DNA from: Candidatus Heimdallarchaeota archaeon
GTDB lineage: Archaea > Asgardarchaeota > Heimdallarchaeia > Heimdallarchaeales > Kariarchaeaceae
Assembly: GCA_029882335.1 (NCBI GenBank)
Contig: JAOUKW010000020.1
Coordinates: 1 to 20,005, forward strand
Length of the DNA: 20,005 nt
Direction of reading: 5' to 3'
Part shown: positions 1 through 6,104 of the stretch, piece after piece
Numbering within the stretch: the first letter of the stretch is position 1
Layout of the letters: each line of letters starts with the position of its first letter
Program-made: the position numbers and the translations under genes
Notes under the pieces: generated by a model
Seen by the model: only the letters and a program-made list of their open reading frames with translations
Told to the model about the DNA's origin: nothing
Databases searched by the model: none

Positions 1-929
1 CATCAAATGCGAGTAGAACTCTTTTGTATGACATTAATAAGGCAGAATGGTCTTCAGAATTATCAGAAATATTAGGTATTGATCCAACGATCCTCCCAGA
101 GGTACACCCAAATGCGACTTCAGAACCATTTGGCACTTATAAAGGAGTACCTATAAGAGGTGTACTTGGAGATCAACAAGCAGCGTTATTTGGACAAAAC
201 GGGTATAATTCTTCTGAAATTAAAACAACCTATGGTACTGGCAATTTTACACTTATGAATCTTGGTAGTAATGTAAAAATTTCAGATAAAGGTTTACTAA
301 CTACAGTAGCATGGCAAATTGATAAAAATTTGACTTATGCTATGGAGGGAAGTGTATTCATAACTGGTGCTGCTTTTCAATGGTTAAGAGATGAATTACA
401 AATAATTAATAGTTATGCAGAAATTGATGATTACTCTAATAAGATAGAAAATAGTGGCGGTGTTTATTTTGTACCAGCATTTGTAGGATTAGGCGCACCA
501 TATTGGGATACATCCGCTAGAGGTACAATCACTGGTTTAACTCGAGGAACTAACAAATATCATATAGTTCAGGCAACAATAGATAGTGTTGCATATCAAA
601 CTCAAGACTTGCTAGATACCCTTCAACAATCATCCGGACTTAAATTGACATCAATGAGAGTAGATGGAGGTTTGACAAAATCGATCAATCAAATGCAAAA
701 GCAAGCGAATATCAGTCAAATTAAAATAGAAATACCAAGAAATATTGAAACTACAGCATTAGGAGCAGCTTTAATGGCGGGTTACAACGAAATTTGGCAT
801 GATTTTGAAACTCTAAGACATATAAATCCAGTTGAAACTGGTTTTGAACCCAAAATTAGTAATCAAATAGCTGAAAAAGAATATGATAAATGGAAATTAG
901 CAGTGAAGAAGTCTTCTGGTTGGATTTGA
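1..929 (+). CDS. glpK: Glycerol kinase, C-terminal ~309 residues (5' end outside window)
   Basis: Glycerol kinase (FGGY family) phosphorylates glycerol with ATP to sn-glycerol 3-phosphate in the cytoplasm. The frame is open from base 3 and begins SNASRTLLYDI, the family motif that lies about 190 residues into a ~500-residue enzyme, so the N-terminal lobe is off the left edge. In order come GDQQAALFGQ, the TTYGTGNF loop, AMEGSVFITGAAFQWLRDEL, VPAFVGLGAPYWD, ARGTITGLTRGT, MRVDGG and ETTALGAALMAG; all are typical GlpK signatures of the C-terminal ATPase lobe. An in-frame TTG at 24 is not the true start, because conserved residues precede it. The stop (TGA) lies one base before the stop of the convergent YbjN-like gene. 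In archaea the product may feed glycerol catabolism or supply sn-glycerol 3-phosphate. The family is certain; the physiological use is not shown here. Confidence 0.95.
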   Translation, partial: SNASRTLLYDINKAEWSSELSEILGIDPTILPEVHPNATSEPFGTYKGVPIRGVLGDQQAALFGQNGYNSSEIKTTYGTGNFTLMNLGSNVKISDKGLLTTVAWQIDKNLTYAMEGSVFITGAAFQWLRDELQIINSYAEIDDYSNKIENSGGVYFVPAFVGLGAPYWDTSARGTITGLTRGTNKYHIVQATIDSVAYQTQDLLDTLQQSSGLKLTSMRVDGGLTKSINQMQKQANISQIKIEIPRNIETTALGAALMAGYNEIWHDFETLRHINPVETGFEPKISNQIAEKEYDKWKLAVKKSSGWI

Positions 930-930
930 A

Positions 931-1386
931 TTAATCTTTACTACTAATTGAGGCTATTGGAATTAAATAATTATTAATGTCGTTTGTCAATCTTCTAAGA
1001 GCATAGACAAATTCTTCATAATCCAAGGTTTGAAGAGGCATCTCAATTAATGCATACAGAGCTCCATCAGGAGATAGTCCAAATTTTGTCAGAGTAGTTG
1101 AATAATTAATTCCCAGCACCTTTTCATACACTTCTGCTGCATTATGCTTTATTGTTTGAATGAAAACAGTTGAAAAATAAATCCAATGACCCTTCTCACT
1201 AAATTTAATTTCTATTTTAATTTCCTTTATATCCAATTGGGCTATTAGTGTTATTACAATTTGTTCTTCCTTATGTGAAACACTTTCAGGAGCCCAATCA
1301 AATGAATTTAAGAACCCAAGAATTTTTTCTTTCGCGGTTCCCGCATTTTGTCCCGTCAATTTTCTCAGACCTATAATATTTATCAC
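931..1386 (-). CDS. YbjN-like (sensory transduction regulator/chaperone-fold) protein
   Basis: A 151-residue soluble protein with no signal peptide or membrane segment. The central and C-terminal part has the order EVYEKVLGIN, KFGLSPDGALYALIEMPLQT, LDYEEFVYALRRL. This is the pattern of YbjN/type III secretion chaperone-like domains: a helix carrying a short LN/IN-like motif, a two-stranded hairpin with a 'dg.l.l..e.p' turn, then a helix built on 'ld.eef..al..l'. Such proteins are thought to bind partner proteins; no enzymatic motif is visible. The start is GTG with no Shine-Dalgarno, but a TATA-like box about 23 nt upstream suggests leaderless translation. A TTG about 10 codons in is the alternative. 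The gene is convergent with glycerol kinase (1 nt between stops) and divergent from the longin-like gene. The family call is by pattern and moderate; the function is unknown. Confidence 0.6.
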   Translation of the reverse strand: MINIIGLRKLTGQNAGTAKEKILGFLNSFDWAPESVSHKEEQIVITLIAQLDIKEIKIEIKFSEKGHWIYFSTVFIQTIKHNAAEVYEKVLGINYSTTLTKFGLSPDGALYALIEMPLQTLDYEEFVYALRRLTNDINNYLIPIASISSKD

Positions 1387-1403
1387 ATCTATATGTCTTA
1401 TGA

Positions 1404-1414
1404 ATTTAATTTAA
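1404..1414 (-). promoter_or_regulatory. TATA-like box for the YbjN-like gene
   Basis: On the minus strand the bases read TTTAAATTAAA, centred about 23 nt upstream of the GTG at 1386. That fits an archaeal TATA box driving a leaderless transcript. The region is AT-rich, so a chance match is possible; the support is that the same spacing recurs at other first genes in this window. Confidence 0.4.
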
Positions 1415-1461
1415 ACTTTGATAAAATAAAATCAAATTGTTTAGTAGGAAAGTTTTTTTTC

Positions 1462-1470
1462 GATAAAATA
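1462..1470 (+). promoter_or_regulatory. Possible TATA-like box before the longin-like gene
   Basis: GATAAAATA lies about 17 nt upstream of the ATG at 1483, and an identical copy lies 42 nt earlier at 1420-1428. Either could be a TATA element for the + strand gene. The support is weak, because the spacing is short for one copy and long for the other. If translation really begins at 1393, both copies are coding sequence. Confidence 0.25.
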
Positions 1471-1482
1471 TCACATATATTA

Positions 1483-2370
1483 ATGGTAATTGAATCTAGT
1501 TCAAATAGATTGGAACAGTTGCTCTCGGGTTCACGTGCGATCTATATTATTGATGGAGCTGGAAAACTTCTACATCATGAATATTTCTTGGGTCAACAAG
1601 ATGATCCTCACCTGTACTCTGGTTTGTTTGCAGCTGTAAATGTATATGCCAAGGAATTAAAAGCGGGAGTGATAAAATCAATAGAACTTGGAGAAAACAA
1701 ATTTGTTTTAACTGAACATAATGAGACAGGTCATCTTATTGTAATGGATCTGAGCATGGAAATTAATGATGAAGATGGGGGATGGCTACTGACTCATATT
1801 GTAGATCGATTTGCCGCAATGCAACAATTATTAGAAGAAGATTTTAAAGGCTCTCTAACACTTAAAACATTATTTGAAGAGAGAGGAAAGGCAATTAACT
1901 GGGATACAATTCATGAAATTAGGCAAGATGCAGTCGATAATCAAAAAGTAATTTTTGATAAAGTAACTACACTAAATTTGACAAAAATTAATTTGAATAA
2001 TCATACAACATGGTCTAGAATAAGAAAAGTAGTTTCAGTTCTAGTAGAAAGTCATCTAGGTTTGGAGGGAATTTTACTGTATATTCTAAATCATGAAAGT
2101 ACAAATATTTTATACTCCGGAAGGAGAAAAGATGAAAAAGATAGATTAGAAGTAGTTCAAGAATATATTAACAATAAATTATTAAATCAAATTGGTCTAG
2201 AATTGGAAACCGAACTTATTCAAGTAAATGAATTTTATTGCTCCATTTTTCCATTACTATGTGCAGAAGGTGGAGTTTTAGCTGCAATATCAACAGATAA
2301 ATATCTAATCAGCCGTTTAAATAGTCAGATGGAAAGATTAGTTGCTTCAATTGAAAGACTGGGAGTTTAA
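1483..2370 (+). CDS. Longin/roadblock-like tandem domain protein (small-GTPase regulator type)
   Basis: A 295-residue cytosolic protein with no catalytic motif that I can see. Residues 18-110 read as a small alpha/beta module: AIYIIDGAGKLLHHEYF, then a helix (LYSGLFAAVNVYAKEL), IKSIELGENKFVL, HLIVMDL, and a terminal helix WLLTHIVDRFAAM. This is the longin/roadblock-type pattern that is common and expanded in Asgard archaea. Residues 178-293 look like a second, diverged copy: helix, LLYILNHESTNILYSG, CSIFPLLCAEGGVLAAIS, helix. Families of this fold act as platforms or regulators for Ras-like GTPases and in vesicle traffic in eukaryotes; no GTPase gene is in the window. I chose ATG 1483 because it leaves 96 bp for a divergent promoter and the upstream frame resembles non-coding AT-rich DNA. 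ATG 1393 or 1348 would add 30 or 45 residues, and 1348 would overlap the divergent gene. Fold call moderate, function inferred. Confidence 0.7.
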   Translation: MVIESSSNRLEQLLSGSRAIYIIDGAGKLLHHEYFLGQQDDPHLYSGLFAAVNVYAKELKAGVIKSIELGENKFVLTEHNETGHLIVMDLSMEINDEDGGWLLTHIVDRFAAMQQLLEEDFKGSLTLKTLFEERGKAINWDTIHEIRQDAVDNQKVIFDKVTTLNLTKINLNNHTTWSRIRKVVSVLVESHLGLEGILLYILNHESTNILYSGRRKDEKDRLEVVQEYINNKLLNQIGLELETELIQVNEFYCSIFPLLCAEGGVLAAISTDKYLISRLNSQMERLVASIERLGV

Positions 2371-2412
2371 AATAAAATTTAGTTTTCAATTAAACAGTAT
2401 AGTTAATATAGA

Positions 2413-2421
2413 TTAAATTTA
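2413..2421 (+). promoter_or_regulatory. TATA-like box for the four-cysteine protein/helicase pair
   Basis: TTAAATTTA is centred about 23 nt upstream of the ATG at 2440, in the 69-bp gap after the longin-like gene. The spacing predicts transcription starting at or next to the ATG (leaderless). It probably drives both the small gene and the overlapping helicase gene. Confidence 0.45.
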
Positions 2422-2439
2422 AGGTAAATTTAGGAATAA

Positions 2440-2709
2440 ATGACAAACACAAATATTGACCCAAATACCTGTATATGGAAACCTCCTATGAAACGAAAAG
2501 TGGAAGATCGTGTGGAAATGATGAAGTTCCCTTGTAGGTATCCAGATAAACCAAAAACATCGGAAAATTGTGTACCTTGTTTAATGGGTGATTTATTTGC
2601 TATGAATTATACAAATATGATGTCGCTTAAACAACAACAGGGTATGAATGAGGAAATAATGACATTTTTACGAAATATGACCTCAGATGGCTACGATAAT
2701 TTCAAATAA
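2440..2709 (+). CDS. Small four-cysteine protein, unknown function
   Basis: An 89-residue soluble protein that I do not recognise. Four cysteines (C11, C32, C44 and C47, the last two as CVPC) and several basic and methionine residues in the N-terminal half suggest a small metal-binding (zinc or iron-sulfur) or redox-active knuckle. The second half (LFAMNYTNMMSLKQQQGMNEEIMTFLRNM) is predicted helical and unusually rich in methionine (14 Met in 89 residues). The ATG at 2440 sits ideally behind a TATA-like box. The 3' end overlaps by 23 bp the longest reading of the downstream DUF1998 helicase, or abuts it if the later GTG start is used, so the two are probably translationally coupled. A role beside the helicase is inferred from position only. 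Confidence 0.7.
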   Translation: MTNTNIDPNTCIWKPPMKRKVEDRVEMMKFPCRYPDKPKTSENCVPCLMGDLFAMNYTNMMSLKQQQGMNEEIMTFLRNMTSDGYDNFK

Positions 2710-5320
2710 AGGAGTGATAGTACTAATAACATTATTTCAATGTCCTCTATGCCATGATAAACTAAATAATCAACTTAATTTGAACAACATTGATTTTAGT
2801 TGTTCAGGGTGTGGATTTTCTTCCAAAGTATATAACACCAAATCTGTTGAAAAAGCATATCAACAATTAATTACAAATCAAACATCTCCATCCAAAAATC
2901 AAGAAAAATTAACAAAAGGCTTCAAAATAAAAAAACATAAAAAAGAAACCTATGAATTTGATACGAGTCAACTTGAAGATGATAATCTAATTTTATTGAA
3001 TAACAAAAAAGCAATGGAAAAGATTGAGACCCAACATTTATCCAACCCTCTTCTGTCAATCTCTCAAGATAATAAATTTCAATTAGTCTATTATGAAAAA
3101 TTTGATCAATCACTACCACCAGAAGGTAAATATCTTCAAGATATAGTCTCATCACAACAAATTTTAGAAAATTTCCATCATAAAGGTATTGTTCAGTTAT
3201 TCAAATTTCAAGAAATAGCTTTTGAAAGGATATACAATAAGGAAAATGTCATTATAACTGCACCTACTGGAATTGGAAAGACAGAAGCCTTTTTATTGCC
3301 AATTTTAATACAAATAATTGAAAATAAAAAAAATACATCATATCAAGGTCCACATGCAATTTTAGTTTATCCTACAAAAGCCTTGACAAAAGATCAGGAG
3401 GATAAAATAAAGCAATACTGTTATCAATTAGATATTACAATACAAACATATGATGGTGATACACCAGCTGAAATTAGAAAACTGTTCTACGACCATCCTC
3501 CTGATATAATATTAACCAATCCAGATATGATCCATTATCATTTGAAAAATATCAAATTCCAATCTTTGATAAATAGGGTTAAAATTCTTGTTATTGATGA
3601 AATTCATCTTTGTATAGGAAGTTTTGGTACTAACATTCTTTGGATATTAAGAAGAATCAAGAGATTTTCTCCAGAAATACAATTTGTAGGGGCATCAGCC
3701 ACAATTTCAAATGCAAATAACTTTGCTATTTCATTATTTGATAAAGAAACCACACTAATATCGGTAGATGATGCAAGAAAATCAGAGTTACATATGTTAA
3801 TGATTTATCCAATTACAATGTCTAATTTATCAACTATCATAAATATTACAAAAAATTTTGTTGATAATTCGATTAAATGTTTAGTATTTGGAAATGGTCA
3901 TCGTTCTGCAGAAGTATTAAATATTTTATTACAGGATAAAGATATCAAATCAAACATACACAGAGCGGGACTATCAGTACAGCATAGGAAAATTGTTGAG
4001 AAGAAATTTAAATCAAATCAACTAGAAGCTCTAGTTTCAACACCAACATTAGAATTGGGCATGGATATTGGAGATATCGATGCGGTAATTTCGATGTTAA
4101 CCGGAATAACAAGTTTTACACAAAGAATTGGAAGAGCTGGAAGAAAGGGTCAAGAAAGTTATGCTACACTTGTATTCAGAGGAGATGATCCAATTTCCGC
4201 TTATTATGCCCGATATCCTGAAGAATACTTTTCAGATATCCCTCCAGCATATGTAGAAGAAAACAATCCAATTATTAGAAATTATCAAACCAAATTCATG
4301 TTACTTGATATGCCTTTAACCAAAGAGGAGGGAATAAAATACCAAGATGCATTATCAGAATTATTTGATAAAGATGAATTAATATCAAATAACCGAACTA
4401 TTAGATTAAAAAACCCAGACAAAACGAGAAAAGAAATTTCAAACTATTCAATTAGAGGAATTGGAAAATCTGTATCAATTTGGCATTTAAAGAAAGAAAT
4501 AGGAAAGCGAAATCAACCATTAGCAATTAGAGAATTGCATCCTGGTGCAATATATCTAAATGCAGGGAAAGCGTATAAGGTTAAGAAGTACTCAAATATC
4601 ACACAAACTGCAGAAGTGAGCTCTATTTTGAGTAAAAATCAAAAAACACAAGCACTCAGATATATTACACCCACAATAATTGAGGTATTTCAAGAAAATA
4701 ATATAAATGGAATTGCTTCTGCATATTGCAAATTACAACTAGAAGAAACTGTTACGGGTTACATAAAACAAAATATTTTCAATAATGAATTAATTGGTAC
4801 ATATAATCTTGAAATACCTGTAACTTATACTTTCCAAACTGTTGGATTCTTAATTTCTTTACCTCAACCAGAAGATATTATTTCAGATGTATTTGACTTT
4901 GAAAAAGAAAATACATTAGGAGGTTCATTTCATGCAATAGAACATGTATTGATAGAGTCAGCAAATTCAATTACTGGAGGGGGAGCAAATGAAATTGGCG
5001 GAATATCAATGGGTGATTCAGGATTAATTTTTGTTTATGATGGAGCAGAAGGAGGTTCAGGATTATCAAAATTACTTTATAATGATTTAAACAAAGGATT
5101 ACTTAGATCTTTAAAAATAATGAACGAGTGTCCCTGTAAGAGGATAGATGGATGCCCAAGATGTACTTACTCATACCAATGTGGAAATAACAATCAACCA
5201 CTAAATAGATTAGGAGCAATAGAAGTATTAAATAAATATGGAAAAGAAAATACAGAATTACAATACAATTTCGAAGGTTATCCGTCATATGTAATTGATC
5301 CAACATACCGTCCATTTTAA
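2687..5320 (+). CDS. DEAD/DEAH-box DNA helicase with C-terminal DUF1998 zinc domain (MrfA/Hrq1-like)
   Basis: An 877-residue superfamily 2 helicase. An N-terminal zinc ribbon has paired cysteines C19/C22 and C39/C42. Next comes a RecA-like core: Walker A APTGIGKT (192-199), motif Ia VYPTKAL (228-233), motif II DEIH (304-307), motif III SAT (337-339), motif V region STPTLELGMDIG (451-462) and motif VI QRIGRAGR (479-486). The C-terminal domain has the DUF1998 pattern (EHVLIESA, SMGDSGLIFVYDGAEGGSGL) and a cysteine cluster C815, C817, C823, C826, C832. This order matches the MrfA/YprA and Hrq1 group, 3'-5' DNA helicases that act in repair of crosslinks and other DNA damage. All ATPase motifs are intact. 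ATG 2687 overlaps the upstream gene; GTG 2714 is an in-frame alternative, and a strong ribosome-binding sequence at 2711-2718 makes the exact start uncertain. Family very likely; repair role inferred from relatives. Confidence 0.9.
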   Translation: MATIISNKGVIVLITLFQCPLCHDKLNNQLNLNNIDFSCSGCGFSSKVYNTKSVEKAYQQLITNQTSPSKNQEKLTKGFKIKKHKKETYEFDTSQLEDDNLILLNNKKAMEKIETQHLSNPLLSISQDNKFQLVYYEKFDQSLPPEGKYLQDIVSSQQILENFHHKGIVQLFKFQEIAFERIYNKENVIITAPTGIGKTEAFLLPILIQIIENKKNTSYQGPHAILVYPTKALTKDQEDKIKQYCYQLDITIQTYDGDTPAEIRKLFYDHPPDIILTNPDMIHYHLKNIKFQSLINRVKILVIDEIHLCIGSFGTNILWILRRIKRFSPEIQFVGASATISNANNFAISLFDKETTLISVDDARKSELHMLMIYPITMSNLSTIINITKNFVDNSIKCLVFGNGHRSAEVLNILLQDKDIKSNIHRAGLSVQHRKIVEKKFKSNQLEALVSTPTLELGMDIGDIDAVISMLTGITSFTQRIGRAGRKGQESYATLVFRGDDPISAYYARYPEEYFSDIPPAYVEENNPIIRNYQTKFMLLDMPLTKEEGIKYQDALSELFDKDELISNNRTIRLKNPDKTRKEISNYSIRGIGKSVSIWHLKKEIGKRNQPLAIRELHPGAIYLNAGKAYKVKKYSNITQTAEVSSILSKNQKTQALRYITPTIIEVFQENNINGIASAYCKLQLEETVTGYIKQNIFNNELIGTYNLEIPVTYTFQTVGFLISLPQPEDIISDVFDFEKENTLGGSFHAIEHVLIESANSITGGGANEIGGISMGDSGLIFVYDGAEGGSGLSKLLYNDLNKGLLRSLKIMNECPCKRIDGCPRCTYSYQCGNNNQPLNRLGAIEVLNKYGKENTELQYNFEGYPSYVIDPTYRPF
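2711..2718 (+). promoter_or_regulatory. Shine-Dalgarno-like GGAGTGAT inside the 5' end of the helicase frame
   Basis: GGAGTGAT closely matches the complement of the archaeal 16S 3' tail and begins one base after the stop codon of the four-cysteine gene. No in-frame ATG, GTG or TTG follows at 5-10 nt; the codon at that distance is ATA (2726), directly before the conserved LFQCPLC segment. It may support initiation at a non-standard codon, or it may be a coincidence. Confidence 0.4.
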
Positions 5321-5363
5321 GAAAACTCAATTTGAATAATTTTTAGTATAATAAAAGTAGTTC

Positions 5364-5392
5364 ATCATTTGATTATAAAAAGGAAAAATGAT
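5364..5392. repeat. 7-bp inverted repeat flanking a TATA-like box (possible operator)
   Basis: ATCATTT at 5364-5370 and its complement AAATGAT at 5386-5392 enclose a 15-nt spacer that contains a TATA-like sequence. The arrangement could be a repressor site or a weak hairpin. The arms are short and AT-rich, so chance is a serious alternative. Confidence 0.3.
5373..5381 (+). promoter_or_regulatory. TATA-like box upstream of the UPF0200 kinase gene
   Basis: TTATAAAAA is the best archaeal TATA match in the 154-bp gap after the helicase gene. It predicts a start of transcription near 5400 and a leader of about 70 nt, unlike the leaderless pattern elsewhere. It would drive the three-gene cluster kinase, glycosyltransferase and rhomboid. 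Nothing else convincing is seen in this gap. Confidence 0.4.
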
Positions 5393-5474
5393 CACACAAA
5401 ATCAACAATAAGAAAATTTTGCTAACATAGAAACGTTACTTTGAAAACTAACTTGAAAATAAGAGAAATATTCA

Positions 5475-6095
5475 ATGAAAATTGTTGTTATACTAGGATT
5501 ACCTTTATCCGGAAAATCGACTCATGCGAGGCTAGTCAATGATGACCCTAAATTCGACATTCCTTTGATAGAAACAGGAAAATTTGTTTACAAAGAGGTT
5601 GAGGAACGAGGTTTAGTGGCAATTCCTGAAAATATTGTTAAAGTTGCTAGTGAGTGCAAAGCGAAATCAGACGCTTATTTTACTGAAAAAGCCATGGAAT
5701 TTGTTCTTGAAAACCACAAAAATAAGTCAATTATTTTCATCTCTGGTGTAAAAGCACGTAGTGAAGTAAAATTCCTCAAAGACAAAATGGGTGATGAAAA
5801 TATCATACTTATTTCATTTCATGCTTCAATTCAAACTAGACATGACAGATTACTCAATGAAGATAGAAAAGAAGAATCAAGTAAACAAGATGGTAAATCG
5901 ACAGAAGATTTAGCCATGGCAAGTGATATTTCTAGATTTAATTTAAGAGATAATAAAGAGTTAGGATATGGATTAGGTGAATTAATGGCATTAGCCGATT
6001 TTGTAATAAATACCGAAGACAAAAGATGGCCTCATCATACCTTTGAAAATACAATGACTCAATTTAAGATCATCTTAACAAAATTGACAGAATAG
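5475..6095 (+). CDS. UPF0200-family P-loop kinase (dephospho-CoA kinase/adenylate kinase-like)
   Basis: A 206-residue cytosolic nucleotide kinase fold. The Walker A loop GLPLSGKST is at residues 8-16. A hydrophobic strand IIFISGV (86-92) precedes the usual acceptor-binding helix region, and the lid lies near 124-145. The segment RDNKELGYGLGELMALADFV (158-177) is the hallmark of the archaeal UPF0200 proteins, which are distantly related to dephospho-CoA and adenylate kinases. The substrate of this family is not established to my knowledge. The lid carries a short charged insertion (EESSKQDGKS). The ATG start is 9 nt upstream of where the protein must begin for an intact P-loop. The gene is the first of a same-strand cluster, separated by 9 nt from the glycosyltransferase gene. 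Family likely; substrate unknown. Confidence 0.8.
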   Translation: MKIVVILGLPLSGKSTHARLVNDDPKFDIPLIETGKFVYKEVEERGLVAIPENIVKVASECKAKSDAYFTEKAMEFVLENHKNKSIIFISGVKARSEVKFLKDKMGDENIILISFHASIQTRHDRLLNEDRKEESSKQDGKSTEDLAMASDISRFNLRDNKELGYGLGELMALADFVINTEDKRWPHHTFENTMTQFKIILTKLTE

Positions 6096-6104
6096 GTAAT
6101 TATA

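Noticed and set aside
24..929. TTG at 24 as the true start of a short sugar kinase-like protein
   Set aside because: The conserved glycerol kinase motif SNASRT is encoded in frame immediately upstream, so the gene is cut by the window edge rather than truncated.
5388..5411. Seven-codon open frame upstream of the UPF0200 kinase gene, considered as a regulatory leader peptide
   Set aside because: It begins upstream of the transcription start predicted from the TATA-like box (near 5400), so it is probably not transcribed, and it has no ribosome-binding site.
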